This document shows positions 8,937 to 19,826 of a stretch of 49,535 bases of DNA, one piece after another. Within the stretch, counting starts at the first letter, position 1; each line of letters opens with the position of its first letter. Under the pieces are notes generated by a model. That model was not told the DNA's origin. It did no database searches and worked only from the letters and a program-made list of their open reading frames with translations. Both the position numbers and the translations under genes were made by a program. Location: contig CAMQXY010000010.1 of assembly GCA_947039005.1 (NCBI GenBank), positions 1-49,535 on the forward strand. Direction: 5' to 3'. The stretch comes from an uncultured Photobacterium sp. (GTDB taxonomy: Bacteria; Pseudomonadota; Gammaproteobacteria; Enterobacterales; Vibrionaceae).

Positions 8937-8960
8937 AGCGGGCCTAGTGCCCGTTTTTTA
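8937..8960 (+). terminator. Terminator after pepD
   Basis: CGGGC and GCCCG pair around CTAGT and are followed by seven T. It serves pepD only: no T-tract is present on the other strand. Confidence 0.85.
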
Positions 8961-8986
8961 TGGTTTAAAATCCGCTGCATAACAAA

Positions 8987-10060
8987 TTAAAAACCAAACG
9001 ATAATTGCTGCGCTTTTAATCCTTGTTCTAACCCGACACTTAATCCAATCAGGCGAATCTCTCGACCTTGTTGACGCGTCAATGCTTCTTTTAAGAGTGT
9101 CACAAATTGTTGTTTATCCAGTTTAGGGCAACTATGTTCTACTGTCGTTTGCTGAAAATCGGCAAATTTTAATTTCACCCCTTGTTTAGCAATATTCAAT
9201 TGGGGCCGTACTTTGCGCAATCGCTGTTCAAGTTCCAAATGTAAGTGCTCAATCACCTGCCAACACTCATCATAACTACTAATATTTTTATTAAACGTCC
9301 GCTCAACCCCAACCGATTTCCGCTGACGTTCAACAATCACTTCCCGCTCATCGATACCATGAGCACGTAACCATAATGATTGTCCAAACTTGCCAAACTG
9401 CTGTAACAACTGCTGTTGCGCATAATTTTGCACATCTCGACCAACATACAATCCTTGCTGATGCAGTTTTTGAATAGTCACTTTGCCCACTCCTGGAATT
9501 TTCTCCAGTTTAAGCTCAGCAACAAAATCATCCACTTGATCTGGGGTTACCACATATTGACCATTAGGCTTATTTAAATCAGAAGCCACTTTTGCAATAA
9601 ATTTAACCGGAGCAATCCCAGCAGATGCGGTGAGTTGCAACTCTTGTTCAATCGTTTGACGAATATGTTGTGCTATTAATGTCGCAGAGCCATGGAGCAT
9701 CTCACACTCAGTAACATCTAAATAAGCCTCATCTAATGACAGCGGCTCAATTTTATCGGTATAGCGGGCAAAGATAGCGCGTATTTGCTGAGAAACTTGG
9801 CGATAAACCTCCATTCGACCACGAACCAAGGTTAAATGTGGGCACAGTTTCATCGCTTGTGCAGTTGGCATTGCTGAATGAATACCGTATTTGCGGGCTA
9901 AATAATTACAAGTACTGACCACGCCACGCTGTTCAGAGCGACCGCCGATAGCAATTGGAATATCGCGTAAAGTGGGATCATCTCGCATTTCTACGGCGGC
10001 ATAGAAGCAATCCATGTCAACATGAATAATTTTACGTTGGGTCGGCAATGGATTAGTCAC
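8987..10060 (-). CDS. dinB: DNA polymerase IV
   Basis: Y-family translesion polymerase that bypasses lesions at the cost of fidelity. The palm motif HVDMDCFYAAVE (about residues 13-24) and the catalytic SLDEAYLDVT (D110, E111) are intact; two helix-hairpin-helix repeats (around KIPGVGKVT) and a little-finger domain follow. The C-terminus QGLKAQQLSFGF looks like a beta-clamp-binding tail. The start is the GTG at 10060. A LexA box lies 31 bases upstream, so it should be SOS-induced. Length 357, close to the E. coli 351. Confidence 0.97.
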   Translation of the reverse strand: MTNPLPTQRKIIHVDMDCFYAAVEMRDDPTLRDIPIAIGGRSEQRGVVSTCNYLARKYGIHSAMPTAQAMKLCPHLTLVRGRMEVYRQVSQQIRAIFARYTDKIEPLSLDEAYLDVTECEMLHGSATLIAQHIRQTIEQELQLTASAGIAPVKFIAKVASDLNKPNGQYVVTPDQVDDFVAELKLEKIPGVGKVTIQKLHQQGLYVGRDVQNYAQQQLLQQFGKFGQSLWLRAHGIDEREVIVERQRKSVGVERTFNKNISSYDECWQVIEHLHLELEQRLRKVRPQLNIAKQGVKLKFADFQQTTVEHSCPKLDKQQFVTLLKEALTRQQGREIRLIGLSVGLEQGLKAQQLSFGF

Positions 10061-10090
10061 AGTAAATACTCATTAATGAACACAGCAAAC

Positions 10091-10110
10091 AACTGTTTTT
10101 ATACACAGTT
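10091..10110 (-). promoter_or_regulatory. LexA (SOS) box of dinB
   Basis: The site AACTGTTTTTATACACAGTT has the invariant CTGT-N8-ACAG core with an AT-rich centre, and lies directly upstream of dinB. Confidence 0.88.
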
Positions 10111-10245
10111 ATTATAGGTTAATTTACTTAATCCCCGTAAATATCGCAATCATCTATTTCACTTAATGGTAATCACGAATAGTGCTCTTTAAGGTCTATC
10201 AGCTCAAATACTCGTTGCCTTGATCTTAGCTAAAATAACACCCAT

Positions 10246-10286
10246 AAAAAAACCTAAGCACAACAGATCTTCTGTCATACTTAGGC
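10246..10286 (-). terminator. Terminator after nqrM
   Basis: On the minus strand CCTAAG and CTTAGG form an outer stem and ACAGA and TCTGT an inner one; seven U follow. It closes the apbE-nqrM unit 41 bases past the nqrM stop. Confidence 0.88.
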
Positions 10287-10326
10287 TTTAGAGTAAGTAA
10301 TGACTTACCTAGTGTTCATCAAACAC

Positions 10327-10548
10327 CTACATAATTTGATTCTTTTTCCATTCAGCTTGGCGTGCCGCGCGAGCTTCACGCTTTTTACGGGCATCACATG
10401 GTTCAGGGCAATCACATTCTTTCGCGATCCCAATCCCATCTAAGCCACCACAACTGCCACTCACTGATTTACGCTGAAAAATATACCCTACTGCCATTGC
10501 AATAATAACCAGTAGAAAAACAGCAAATGTTACTAAATAAATTGCCAT
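10327..10548 (-). CDS. nqrM: Na+-NQR maturation protein NqrM
   Basis: Small inner-membrane protein (DUF539) needed to mature Na+-NQR, probably by helping to deliver iron to its cysteine-ligated centre. One N-terminal membrane helix (about residues 3-24) is followed by four cysteines, C33, C45, C47 and C51 (GSCGG, ECDCPEPC), and a basic tail. Its 73 residues match the family. It lies 11 bases after apbE and shares its terminator. Confidence 0.95.
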   Translation of the reverse strand: MAIYLVTFAVFLLVIIAMAVGYIFQRKSVSGSCGGLDGIGIAKECDCPEPCDARKKREARAARQAEWKKNQIM

Positions 10549-10559
10549 GGATGCCTCTA

Positions 10560-11585
10560 TTATTTTTTATCTACGTATTGCTCAAAAGTCTTTGATTTGT
10601 ATTCAACAAAACCATCTTTGGTCTTTACAATCAACATGACAGGGATATTTTCTTGGTTTGCTAATGCAATTGATTCATCTTCTCCCATTACAGAGAATGT
10701 GGTCGCGTAAGCATCGGCAGTCATACATGATGGTGCAATAACTGTTACCGACACCACATGATTATCAATAGGACGACCGGTTTTAGGATTAATCAAATGC
10801 GAGTAACGTACACCATTCTCATCAAAGTAATTCCGGTAATCACCTGAGGTTGCAATAGCCATATCACCCGCTTGAAGGATCTCTTGTACTGCACGTTCAT
10901 TTTCTACTGGTTTTTCAACCGCGATCCGCCATAGTACATTAGCTTGATTTTTGCCTTGTAAGCGTAATTCACCACCAACATCAACCATGAAGTTTTTGAC
11001 ATGCAAATCATCTTTTAGATAATCCGCCACCACATCGACACCATAGCCTTTAGCGATTGAAGATAAATCAACATACAGTTTAGCTTCATCTTTGACCAGT
11101 TTATTACCCGCTAACACTTGTAGATGTTGATAACCCACTTCTGAAAGGCGAGTTTTAACATCTTTATCGGTTGGAATCGATTCAGGACGCGCTTCAGGAC
11201 CAAAACTCCATAAGTTAACCACAGGACCAACTGTTACATCATAAGCCCCATTACTGACGTTAGAAATTCGCAGGGCTTCAGTGATCACTTTAGCCGTTGC
11301 CGCTGATACTGGAAAAGGTTGATTCGCAGGAGCTTGGTTAAATAAACTCAATTCTGAATTTGGACGGTAAGTCGACATTTGATCGTTAACCAACTCTAAG
11401 CGACGATCAATCTCTTGTTGGATCACTTTCGCTGTTGGTAAACCGTCTTGATCAATTATTTTAATTGAATAATAGGTTCCCATCGTCGAGCCATTAATAG
11501 TAATTTGCTGACGCTGATCACCACAGCCAGCAAGCGCTAACAATGCAGTAATCACTACTACAGCCCGAATAAAGAACATTTTCAT
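10560..11585 (-). CDS. apbE: FAD:protein FMN transferase (lipoprotein)
   Basis: Periplasmic membrane-anchored enzyme that cleaves FAD and attaches FMN to threonines of NqrB and NqrC. The signal peptide ends in the lipobox LAGC (C21). Family landmarks include STMGTYYSIK, VNLWSFGPE, DLSSIAKGYGVD and the C-terminal TADAYATTFSVMG. The ATG at 11585 has GGAG upstream. It lies just past the nqrF terminator, so apbE-nqrM probably has its own promoter or depends on read-through. Confidence 0.97.
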   Translation of the reverse strand: MKMFFIRAVVVITALLALAGCGDQRQQITINGSTMGTYYSIKIIDQDGLPTAKVIQQEIDRRLELVNDQMSTYRPNSELSLFNQAPANQPFPVSAATAKVITEALRISNVSNGAYDVTVGPVVNLWSFGPEARPESIPTDKDVKTRLSEVGYQHLQVLAGNKLVKDEAKLYVDLSSIAKGYGVDVVADYLKDDLHVKNFMVDVGGELRLQGKNQANVLWRIAVEKPVENERAVQEILQAGDMAIATSGDYRNYFDENGVRYSHLINPKTGRPIDNHVVSVTVIAPSCMTADAYATTFSVMGEDESIALANQENIPVMLIVKTKDGFVEYKSKTFEQYVDKK

Positions 11586-11693
11586 TCAACTACTCCAATG
11601 AAATAAAGGTAATTTTTACTCTAGTGACCATCATTAGCGATGACTTATAGATAATAACCACAATAAAAATAACATTACTATTCATTAATAATG

Positions 11694-11726
11694 AAAAAGG
11701 CTGACCTTAAGAGGCCAGCCTTTTTT
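11694..11726 (-). terminator. Terminator after nqrF
   Basis: GGCTGACC and GGCCAGCC pair with one mismatch; A and T runs on both sides let it work in either direction. It separates nqrABCDEF from apbE-nqrM. Confidence 0.85.
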
Positions 11727-11745
11727 CAAGGCGAAGGGCTAGTAA

Positions 11746-12969
11746 TTAGCCACCGAAATCATCCAATAGAATGTTTTCATCTTCAACACCAAGATCTTTC
11801 AGCATACTGATAACAGCTGCGTTCATCATTGGTGGACCACACATGTAGTACTCACAATCTTCAGGTGCTTCATGATCACGTAAGTAGTTTTCATAAAGAA
11901 CGTTGTGAATAAAGCCAGTGTAGCCATCCCAGTTATCTTCAGGCTGTGGATCAGATAGCGCACAATGCCATACAAAGTTAGGATTTTCGGCTGCTAGTGA
12001 GTCAAAATCTTCTTCATAGAACATTTCACGCTTAGAACGCGCACCGTACCAGTAAGACATCTTGCGCTTAGAGTGCAGACGCTTAAGTTGGTCGAAGATA
12101 TGAGAACGCATTGGCGCCATACCTGCACCACCACCTACGAATACCATTTCATTTTCAGTATCTTTAGCGAAGAACTCACCAAAAGGACCCGAAATAGTAC
12201 ACTTGTCGCCTTCTTTAAGCGACCAGATGAATGATGACATTTGACCAGGCGTTACATCAGGATTATTAGGCGGCGGCGTAGCGATACGCACGTTTAGCAT
12301 AATAATACCGAACTCTTCTGGGTAGTTAGCCATTGAGTAAGCACGGATGATATCTTCATCAACCTTAGACTCGTAGCGGAATAAGTTAAACTTATCCCAG
12401 TCGCCACGGTACTCATCTGGTACATCAAAGTCTGAGTATTTAATGTGGTGAGCAGGTGCTTCAATCTGGATGTAACCACCAGCACGGAAAGGTACTGTTT
12501 CGCCATCTGGAATTTGAAGCTTAAGCTCTTTGATGAAGGTTGCTTTGTTATCGTTAGAGATAACTGAACATTCCCACTTCTTCACACCAAAAATTTCTTC
12601 AGGAAGCTCGATGTCCATGTCAGATTTAACGTTAACCTGACACGCTAGACGTTCGCCTTCACGTGCTTCACCTTTAGAAATGTGATCAAGTTCTGTTGGT
12701 AGAATATCACCACCGCCAGATTTAATTTTTACACGACACTGACCACAAGAACCACCGCCACCACATGCTGAAGATACAAAAATACCGTTAGCAGAAAGTG
12801 CTGTCAGTAATTTACCGCCCGCACCTGTAGTGATCGCTTTTTCTGGATCGCCGTTTACTGAAATAGTAATGTCACCTGATGGTACTAGCTTAGATTTAGC
12901 GAATAAAATCACTAAAACTAGAGCCAGGATAATCAAGGTAAACATGCCTACGCCAAGAATAATATCCAT
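11746..12969 (-). CDS. nqrF: Na+-NQR subunit F
   Basis: NADH-oxidising entry subunit of the Na+-translocating NADH:quinone reductase. An N-terminal membrane helix (about 3-24) is followed by a ferredoxin-like 2Fe-2S domain with C69, C75, C78 and C110, then FAD-binding ([11 protein letters not shown]) and NADH-binding ([24 protein letters not shown]) domains. It ends LLDDFGG as in Vibrio. At 407 residues it matches the V. cholerae protein. Last gene of the nqr operon. Confidence 0.98.
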   Translation of the reverse strand: MDIILGVGMFTLIILALVLVILFAKSKLVPSGDITISVNGDPEKAITTGAGGKLLTALSANGIFVSSACGGGGSCGQCRVKIKSGGGDILPTELDHISKGEAREGERLACQVNVKSDMDIELPEEIFGVKKWECSVISNDNKATFIKELKLQIPDGETVPFRAGGYIQIEAPAHHIKYSDFDVPDEYRGDWDKFNLFRYESKVDEDIIRAYSMANYPEEFGIIMLNVRIATPPPNNPDVTPGQMSSFIWSLKEGDKCTISGPFGEFFAKDTENEMVFVGGGAGMAPMRSHIFDQLKRLHSKRKMSYWYGARSKREMFYEEDFDSLAAENPNFVWHCALSDPQPEDNWDGYTGFIHNVLYENYLRDHEAPEDCEYYMCGPPMMNAAVISMLKDLGVEDENILLDDFGG

Positions 12970-12992
12970 TGACTATTCCTTCCTTATCCTGA

Positions 12993-13589
12993 TTACAGCT
13001 GTACGCCAGAGAACGACATAAAGCCTAGCGCCATAAGACCCACAGTGATAAAGGTAATACCTAAACCACGTAGACCCGCAGGTACATCTGAGTATTTCAT
13101 CTTCTCACGGATACCCGCAAGCGCAACAATTGCCAACATCCAACCAACACCAGAGCCGAAGCCGTAGACGATTGATTCTGTGAAGTTGTAATCGCGCTGC
13201 ACCATGAAAGATACGCCACCGAAAATTGCACAGTTAACTGTGATCAACGGTAAGAAAATACCTAGTGCGTTGTATAGCGGCGGGAAAAAACGGTCAAGAA
13301 CCATTTCAAGGATCTGAACCAATGCCGCGATAACACCGATGAACGTAATAAAGTTCAAGAAGGTAAGGTCTACACCTGGGAAAATCGCACCATCTTTAAG
13401 TACATAGTTGTACACAAGATTGTTTAACGGTACAGATAATGTAAGTACTACGATTACCGCAACACCCAGACCAAAAGAGGTCTTAACTTTCTTAGACACT
13501 GCTAAGAAAGTACACATACCCAAGAAGAAAGATAACGCCATGTTCTCGATAAAAATCGAACGAATCAATAGGCTTAAATAATGTTCCAT
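12993..13589 (-). CDS. nqrE: Na+-NQR subunit E
   Basis: Integral membrane subunit with six hydrophobic helices over 198 residues. Together with NqrD it forms the inverted-repeat pair that holds the cysteine-ligated iron centre; the cysteines lie in [10 protein letters not shown] and TVNCAIFGG. It begins seven bases after nqrD and ends 23 bases before nqrF. Confidence 0.98.
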   Translation of the reverse strand: MEHYLSLLIRSIFIENMALSFFLGMCTFLAVSKKVKTSFGLGVAVIVVLTLSVPLNNLVYNYVLKDGAIFPGVDLTFLNFITFIGVIAALVQILEMVLDRFFPPLYNALGIFLPLITVNCAIFGGVSFMVQRDYNFTESIVYGFGSGVGWMLAIVALAGIREKMKYSDVPAGLRGLGITFITVGLMALGFMSFSGVQL

Positions 13590-13596
13590 ATTCCTC

Positions 13597-14229
13597 TTAC
13601 TCCTTCGATTCTATTTGTTCTGGACGGAAAGTACGAATAACCCAGATCATGAAACCAATTAGGAAGAATGCAGAAGGAGCTAATAGCATTAGACCGTTCG
13701 GATGATACCAACCGCCATCAGAAGCCAGTGGCAATACCTGCATACCAAATAACTTACCTGAGCCTAAAAGCTCACGGAAGAAAGCGACAGTAATAAGTAC
13801 AAAACCGTAACCTAAACCGTTACCAATACCGTCAATAAATGCCGGAATTGGTGGTGATTTCATTGCGTATGCTTCCGCACGACCCATTACGATACAGTTA
13901 GTAATGATCAAGCCAACAAATACAGATAGCTGCTTTGATACATCGTAAAGGTATGCACGTAATACTTCGTCAACCACGATTACTAATGATGCAATAATCG
14001 CCATTTGCGCAATAATACGCACGCTGTTTGGAATTTGATTACGAACTAATGATACAAAAAAGTTCGAAAATGCAGTTACCAATGTTACTGCAATTGTCAT
14101 TACAAACGCAGTTTCTAACTTAGTAGTTACCGCTAACGCTGAACAAACACCAAGAATTTGTAATGCAATTGGGTTATTGCTGATAAAAGGTCCAAACAGG
14201 ATCTTTTTCATTTCTTTAGTATCAGCCAT
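13597..14229 (-). CDS. nqrD: Na+-NQR subunit D
   Basis: Integral membrane subunit of 210 residues, homologous to NqrE in inverted topology. Cysteines in [10 protein letters not shown] and [12 protein letters not shown] are the expected iron ligands. Its start overlaps the nqrC stop by eight bases, implying translational coupling. Confidence 0.98.
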   Translation of the reverse strand: MADTKEMKKILFGPFISNNPIALQILGVCSALAVTTKLETAFVMTIAVTLVTAFSNFFVSLVRNQIPNSVRIIAQMAIIASLVIVVDEVLRAYLYDVSKQLSVFVGLIITNCIVMGRAEAYAMKSPPIPAFIDGIGNGLGYGFVLITVAFFRELLGSGKLFGMQVLPLASDGGWYHPNGLMLLAPSAFFLIGFMIWVIRTFRPEQIESKE

Positions 14230-15013
14230 TATTCAGATCTCCTGCACGTAACTTAGCAAGGTAAGGACCAAAGCCCTGTGCACCGAACCAGAAATCGAAG
14301 GTATGCTGTACGCCGTTACTTGTTAGCGTTGCACCAGAAAGACCATCAACTTGGTGATCAGTACCTACAGGTGCACCACCCTTAAGGATTTTAATTGCAG
14401 GCTTGAAGTTCATATCATACAACTTCTTACCAACAAACTGCTCACGCCATGTTGGGTTTTCAACTTCAGCACCCAATCCCGGAGTTTCTGCTTGATCGTA
14501 GTAAGTGATGCCGTCAATAGTATTACCATCGGTTGCAACCGCAACGAATGCATACATCATTGACCATAAACCGTTACCGTGAATAGGTAGGATCACTTTA
14601 GTCAATGTGCCAGCTGCATCTTTAACAAGATATACAGTCGCTACGTTTGCACGACGAATAATCTTCGCGAAATCTTCGTTTGCTGGAAGTTTGATAGATT
14701 CTTTATCATTCTTCGCGGCGTCACGTTGATTATATTTAGCTGCATCTTCGCCAGCAACTTCAGCAACATAGTTACCTGTATCAATGTTTACCAGCTTAGG
14801 CTCGATAAACTGCTTATAGGTTTGCGGAATGTTAGTGTCTTTATTCAGCAGACCTGCAACAGCAAGAATGTTACGTTGTACGTCAAGTACCGCATTCTCT
14901 TGCTGCTTTGGACGTAGAACAACTGCTGCTGTTGATACGATGATTGAACACACTAGGCTCAATACCACAACAAAAATCAGCGTTCTTGAGAAGCTATCCT
15001 TATTACTTGCCAT
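14222..15013 (-). CDS. nqrC: Na+-NQR subunit C
   Basis: One N-terminal membrane helix and a periplasmic domain that carries covalent FMN. The flavinylation motif is SGATLTSNG near the C-terminus, with the target threonine at about residue 229; ApbE is the likely enzyme. I chose the ATG at 15013, which has GGAG upstream and aligns with known NqrC; the frame runs back to 15049 inside nqrB. It overlaps the end of nqrB by 11 bases. Length 263. Confidence 0.97.
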   Translation of the reverse strand: MASNKDSFSRTLIFVVVLSLVCSIIVSTAAVVLRPKQQENAVLDVQRNILAVAGLLNKDTNIPQTYKQFIEPKLVNIDTGNYVAEVAGEDAAKYNQRDAAKNDKESIKLPANEDFAKIIRRANVATVYLVKDAAGTLTKVILPIHGNGLWSMMYAFVAVATDGNTIDGITYYDQAETPGLGAEVENPTWREQFVGKKLYDMNFKPAIKILKGGAPVGTDHQVDGLSGATLTSNGVQHTFDFWFGAQGFGPYLAKLRAGDLNNG

Positions 15014-16247
15014 GACGAGCCAGTCTCCGTTTGATGTTGCCTTGAACAACTAGATTATCAAATAGAGGTGCAAATAAGTTAGCAAATAGAATTGCTAGCA
15101 TCATACCTTCAGGATATGCAGGGTTAACTACACGTACCATTACAGCCATTGCACCGATCAATGCGCCATACCACCATTTTGCTTTATTGGTGAACGCAGC
15201 TGACACTGGATCTGTCGCCATAAACATCATACCAAATGCAAAACCACCTAGAACTAGGTGCCACTGCCAAGGCATGTTGAACATTGGGTTAGTATCTGAA
15301 CCAATGATATTAAATAGCGTTGCAGCAACGATCATACCGATCATTGTACCGGCGATGATACGCCATGAAGCAATGCCCATAATAACAATAAATGCACCAC
15401 CAATAAGGATAGCAAGTGTTGATACTTCACCAATTGAACCTGGAAGATGACCAACGAAAGCGTCCATCCAAGTGATTGATTGACCAGTAATAGTGTTAAC
15501 TACGTCTGCTTGACCACCTTGAGACCACTGACTTAGCGGTGTCGCGCCAGAGAAACCATCCGCCGCATTCCATACTAGGTCGCCAGAAATCTGACCTGGG
15601 TATGCGAAGAATAGGAAAGCACGACCAGCAAGTGCTGGGTTAAGGAAGTTACGACCGGTACCACCAAAAATTTCTTTTGCGACAACGACACCAAAGGTAA
15701 TACCTAAAGCTGCTTGCCAAAGTGGTAGTGTTGGCGGAACGATCAAAGCAAATAAGATCGAGGTTACGAAGAAACCTTCGTTAACTTCGTGCTTACGCAC
15801 CATACAGAACAACACTTCCCAAAAACCGCCTACTGCAAATACCACTGCGTAGATAGGAAGGAAATATGTTGCACCCAGTAGCATTTTGCTACCCCAGCCA
15901 GCAGACGCTGATAGCGTGCCACCTAACATTTGGGTAAACCAGTAATGCCAGTCAGCAGCAATAACTGCTGTTAGTTTGTCTGCTGTGTATAAGTGGTTAA
16001 GACCAGCAATAGCTTGATCACCTACGTTATACATACCCCAGAACATCGCTGGGAATACCGCAAACCATACCATGATCATGATACGTTTTAGATCGATACT
16101 GTCACGAACATGCGCAGATGAACGCGTCACTTGTCCTGGCGTATACATAAGAGTGGCAAACGCTTCATATAGCGCAAACCAACGCTCATGCTTACCACCT
16201 GGTTCAAAGTGGTGCTCGATATCTTCGAGGAAATTCTTGAAACCCAT
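15003..16247 (-). CDS. nqrB: Na+-NQR subunit B
   Basis: Large integral membrane subunit that carries covalent FMN, binds riboflavin and forms the main Na+ path. The flavinylation motif [10 protein letters not shown] places FMN on T236, the same number as in V. cholerae. About ten membrane helices are visible over 414 residues. AAGGG lies before the ATG, and only three bases separate it from nqrA. Confidence 0.98.
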   Translation of the reverse strand: MGFKNFLEDIEHHFEPGGKHERWFALYEAFATLMYTPGQVTRSSAHVRDSIDLKRIMIMVWFAVFPAMFWGMYNVGDQAIAGLNHLYTADKLTAVIAADWHYWFTQMLGGTLSASAGWGSKMLLGATYFLPIYAVVFAVGGFWEVLFCMVRKHEVNEGFFVTSILFALIVPPTLPLWQAALGITFGVVVAKEIFGGTGRNFLNPALAGRAFLFFAYPGQISGDLVWNAADGFSGATPLSQWSQGGQADVVNTITGQSITWMDAFVGHLPGSIGEVSTLAILIGGAFIVIMGIASWRIIAGTMIGMIVAATLFNIIGSDTNPMFNMPWQWHLVLGGFAFGMMFMATDPVSAAFTNKAKWWYGALIGAMAVMVRVVNPAYPEGMMLAILFANLFAPLFDNLVVQGNIKRRLARHGK

Positions 16248-16250
16248 GAA

Positions 16251-17591
16251 TTACCCTTCCTTCTCAATTTTGTCCAGACACTCACGCATCATTGGACCAA
16301 ACTCATATTTACCAGGACACACGAACGTACATAGCGCTAGATCTTCTTCATCCAGTTCTAGTAAGCCCAACTGTTGTGCACTGTCAATATCACCAGCACA
16401 TAAATCGCGCAGTAATAACGTTGGTTCAATATCAAGCGGCATTACTTTTTCGTAATTACCGATTGGCACCATCGCACGTTCACTACCGTTCGTCGTTGTT
16501 GTCATGTTAAACAACTGACCTGGGAAGAACTGGCTCATAAAGGCACGAGTTACAGAAAACTTGTTTTTACCTGGAACGATCCAGCCCAAGAATTCTTTTT
16601 CATAGCCTTCACGTAGTGCAGAAACTTGTAAGTGGTAACGACCAAGGTATCCATGAACACCTTCAGCTTTAACACCGTTAAGTACTGAACCTGATAGTAC
16701 ACGCAATTGACCAGGCATCATTTCTGAGTCAGTTAACTCATTAATAGAAGCACCGATTCGAGTACGTACTAAACGTGGATTAGTCACAACAGGACCTGCA
16801 AGTGCGACAACACGATCAGTGAAAATTTCACCTGTAAGGAATAACTTACCGAAAGCAATTACGTCTTGGTAATTAATATTCCATGCAATATTCTTAGCAT
16901 CAGCACCGAACAACATATGAATATGTGTACCGGCTAGACCAGCTGGGTGTGGACCGTTAAATACATGCTCTTCCACATTCGCTTCCGCTGAACGAGGTAG
17001 GCTTGCACCTGATTTACAAACGTAAACCTTGCCACTAGTCAAACGTGAAAGCACAGTTAAACCAGCAATGAAAGCATCGCTTTGCTCATTGATGATTACT
17101 TCTGGGTTCGCCGCTAATGGATTAGTATCCATCGCAGTAACAAAAATAGCTTTCGACTCAGAACCAACCGCGGGTACTTTACTGAACGGGCGCGTACGAA
17201 GCGCAGTCCACATACCTGATTCAACTAATTGATCAACTACAACAGCACGACTTAATTGCGCTAATTGCGTTGCTTCATACTTGTTAAACGTAATTTGCTC
17301 ATTACCTTCTACATCAATAACCACTGATTGTAGAACGCGCTTAGCACCACGGTTAACTTCTACTACTTTGCCACTAGCTGGAGCAGTGAATTTAACACCA
17401 ACATTCTTTTTATCTTCAAAAAGAATCTGGCCTTTTTTCACTACATCCCCTACGCGAGTATGCATTGTAGGACGCATACCAACATATTCCTCGCCAAGCA
17501 AAGCGACTTTAGTAATGGCATTGCCATCGTGTATCGTCTGGGCCGGAGTCCCTGAGATTGGGATATCCAAACCCTTTTTTATTGTAATCAT
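16251..17591 (-). CDS. nqrA: Na+-NQR subunit A
   Basis: Peripheral cytoplasmic subunit that binds quinone in the Na+-pumping NADH dehydrogenase. The start [16 protein letters not shown] and stretches [14 protein letters not shown] and [20 protein letters not shown] are near-identical to Vibrio NqrA. The ATG at 17591 gives 446 residues, exactly the V. cholerae length; an in-frame ATG at 17630 would add 13 residues without family support or a ribosome-binding site. First gene of the operon, with a leader of about 180 nt. Confidence 0.97.
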   Translation of the reverse strand: MITIKKGLDIPISGTPAQTIHDGNAITKVALLGEEYVGMRPTMHTRVGDVVKKGQILFEDKKNVGVKFTAPASGKVVEVNRGAKRVLQSVVIDVEGNEQITFNKYEATQLAQLSRAVVVDQLVESGMWTALRTRPFSKVPAVGSESKAIFVTAMDTNPLAANPEVIINEQSDAFIAGLTVLSRLTSGKVYVCKSGASLPRSAEANVEEHVFNGPHPAGLAGTHIHMLFGADAKNIAWNINYQDVIAFGKLFLTGEIFTDRVVALAGPVVTNPRLVRTRIGASINELTDSEMMPGQLRVLSGSVLNGVKAEGVHGYLGRYHLQVSALREGYEKEFLGWIVPGKNKFSVTRAFMSQFFPGQLFNMTTTTNGSERAMVPIGNYEKVMPLDIEPTLLLRDLCAGDIDSAQQLGLLELDEEDLALCTFVCPGKYEFGPMMRECLDKIEKEG

Positions 17592-18155
17592 ACGCACTTG
17601 CACTACATTAAAGGGAAAGAGAATTTTCATATTGCGTAATTAAGACACGACGTTCCTTGGCCTGATATCGATGAACAGGCAGTGGGTAATAACAACAACC
17701 ACTGAACGACTCCGCAGCGCAACATCCAGTTAACTATCTCGTTACAAACACCAGTGAACGAGTAATTTTTCAGCCCGCGATTCTACCACTAATTAACTCA
17801 TTTTTTCTATGGCAATCCACGCTATTCCGAGTGAAAAACAAGTAACAAATAAGACGCAATAGATTTGTTGACTAATAAATATGATCAACTGCACATTTAT
17901 AAGATTTTTTTACATAAATATGAAATTTGAAATTTGATTCTTTTTTTAACAATGATGCAAAAAACATCACTCAATAGCACATCACATCAACATTCCAGCA
18001 AAGTTATTATCAACCATGAGATAGTCAGTATTATTTTGATTATGGTATTAACATTTTGCCAATAATCTTAATAAAATGCGGTCAGCGCTATTCTTAACTC
18101 AAATGACATAAAAAAATCCGAGTTGTTAACGCTTTTTATCAAATTGATATCATCA
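17592..18155. other. Region between nqrA and bolA
   Basis: No credible gene in about 560 bases. The part near nqrA is the probable nqr leader, with short hairpins (CTCGTT/AACGAG and CAGTGG/CCACTG arms). The middle, around 17870-18070, is very AT-rich with many T and A runs. I see no clear G/C-rich terminator for bolA here, only a weak TATCAA/TTGATA palindrome just past its stop. Confidence 0.6.
17780..17788 (-). promoter_or_regulatory. Possible extended -10 promoter of nqr
   Basis: The minus strand reads TGG-TAGAAT, an extended -10 element, with no good -35 box. It would start transcription near 17773, about 180 bases before nqrA. Confidence 0.35.
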
Positions 18156-18467
18156 CTAATCTAATTTTGAACCACCATGGCATTGTGGTGATACAGGCGC
18201 ATTAGTCTGTTGCTGCCACTCTGCTTCTGTATAAGTATGAATCGCAAGTGCATGAATATGATTTGCTAATTCATCCGCTAAACACTGATTTACTGCGCGA
18301 TGACGAGTAATAAGCCGTTGACCTTCAAACTGAGCACTTACTATCACTACTTTAAAATGGCTTTCAGAACCCTCAGGTACATTGTGCATATAACTTTCAT
18401 TAACAACATCAATATATGTAGGATTAAAGGTGTTATTTAACTTTGCTTCGATTTGGGGTTGAATCAT
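18156..18467 (-). CDS. bolA: BolA-family protein
   Basis: Small cytoplasmic protein of the BolA family, which partners with monothiol glutaredoxins in iron-sulphur handling and affects cell shape and stress responses. The fold's core is visible in [19 protein letters not shown] and the invariant [22 protein letters not shown] precedes the ATG at 18467. Length 103. It is divergent from rlmG, with about 95 bases between it and the rlmG promoter. Confidence 0.95.
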   Translation of the reverse strand: MIQPQIEAKLNNTFNPTYIDVVNESYMHNVPEGSESHFKVVIVSAQFEGQRLITRHRAVNQCLADELANHIHALAIHTYTEAEWQQQTNAPVSPQCHGGSKLD

Positions 18468-18562
18468 AATATCCTCAGCTAAAAAAAAAGCGTTTTTTTA
18501 CCACTAACGACACCAATAATGAATTATTATGACGTTAACTTGATAGATTTCCTTTCAAGCTT

Positions 18563-18591
18563 TTCACGGTTCTGCGAAAATGCTTTATTAT
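18563..18591 (+). promoter_or_regulatory. Promoter of rlmG
   Basis: TTCACG (18563-18568) and TATTAT (18586-18591) are 17 bases apart. Transcription would start near 18598, which rules out the earlier ATG at 18580 as a start codon on this transcript. Confidence 0.55.
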
Positions 18592-18621
18592 CTTCGCCAA
18601 CATACTCGAAAGTTATTATTA

Positions 18622-19746
18622 ATGAAACCAGAGCTAACCTTGCACCAACGTACTTTAACGCTAACCCGTTTTCCTGTACGCAAAAATGAAACCCTGCAAG
18701 CATGGGATGCCGCAGATGAATACTTGATCAATCATTGCCATGCAATAGCGCTTGATCCTCAACGCCCAATCTTGATCATCAATGATAATTTTGGTGCATT
18801 GAGTTGTTGGTTTGCCAATCAAGCCCCCGTTACAACCGTGACTGATTCATTTATTACTCAACAATCCATTACTAATAACCTCAATGAAAATAATTTACCG
18901 GCAATTGATATTATCGATTGTTTAGCTGACTTACCGGTCAATCCACAATTAGTTTTGATTAAACAACCTAAAAATAATCGTCTGCTTAGTTGGCAACTAC
19001 AGCAACTGTGTCATTTATTACCACAAGATTGTGTGGTGATTACCGCAGGTAAAGTAAAAGACATTCATTCATCGACTTTAAAATTGTTTGAAAAATATTT
19101 AGGTGAAACTAAAACGTCACTTGCGGTTAAAAAAGCACGATTAATTTTCACTACCGTCAATAAGTCATTAGCTGCTCCAATGCCACAACCAACCAGCTGG
19201 ACGGTCCCTGAGCATGATTTAACCATCACTAACTATGCCAATGTATTTTCAAGTGATAGTTTAGATATCGGTGGTCGATTTTTATTAGATTTCATTCCAT
19301 CAAAACCCCAATATCAAGACATTATTGATCTTGGCTGTGGCAATGGTGTTATCGGTATTAAAGCTGCCCGCTTAAATCCACATGCTAATATTACCTGTGT
19401 TGATGAAAGTTTTATGGCTGCCGCTTCTTGTCGAGAAAATGCACAATTAAATCTTGCTAGCACAGAAAACTTCAATGTTATGGTCGCTAACTGCTTAGAT
19501 AACTTTAACAATCAAAGTGCTGATCTGGTGTTATGTAATCCACCGTTCCATCAAAACAACACCATTACCGATCATATTGCTTGGCAAATGTTCTGTGATG
19601 CCCAGCGAGTATTACGCCCACAAGGTGAGTTAATCATCATTGGTAATCGCCAGTTAAAATACCATGAAAAATTAAATCGTATTTTCGATAAAGTCGATAC
19701 CATTGGTCATAACGATAAATTTGTTGTCTTGCGTGCAATAAAATAA
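18622..19746 (+). CDS. rlmG: 23S rRNA (guanine-N2-)-methyltransferase RlmG
   Basis: SAM-dependent enzyme that methylates G1835 of 23S rRNA. It has the RlmG/RsmC double-domain build: a degenerate N-terminal half and a catalytic C-terminal half with IIDLGCGNGVIGI (SAM binding) and NPPFHQ (N306-F309). LQAWDAADEYL and KARDIHTSTL-like KVKDIHSSTLKLFEKYLG mark RlmG rather than RsmC. I chose the ATG at 18622 (MKPELTL) because of alignment with Vibrio RlmG and because the promoter overlaps the earlier ATG. Length 374. Confidence 0.93.
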   Translation: MKPELTLHQRTLTLTRFPVRKNETLQAWDAADEYLINHCHAIALDPQRPILIINDNFGALSCWFANQAPVTTVTDSFITQQSITNNLNENNLPAIDIIDCLADLPVNPQLVLIKQPKNNRLLSWQLQQLCHLLPQDCVVITAGKVKDIHSSTLKLFEKYLGETKTSLAVKKARLIFTTVNKSLAAPMPQPTSWTVPEHDLTITNYANVFSSDSLDIGGRFLLDFIPSKPQYQDIIDLGCGNGVIGIKAARLNPHANITCVDESFMAAASCRENAQLNLASTENFNVMVANCLDNFNNQSADLVLCNPPFHQNNTITDHIAWQMFCDAQRVLRPQGELIIIGNRQLKYHEKLNRIFDKVDTIGHNDKFVVLRAIK

Positions 19747-19826
19747 ACCAACACTTATTGCCGTCTAAATCGATAATTAAACGGCAATAATTATTTCCTG
19801 TCACAGAAAAGCAAAGGGAATGCTTT

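Noticed and set aside
17592-17630. N-terminal extension of nqrA to an upstream in-frame ATG
   Set aside because: It has no ribosome-binding site and would add 13 residues not found in other NqrA proteins.
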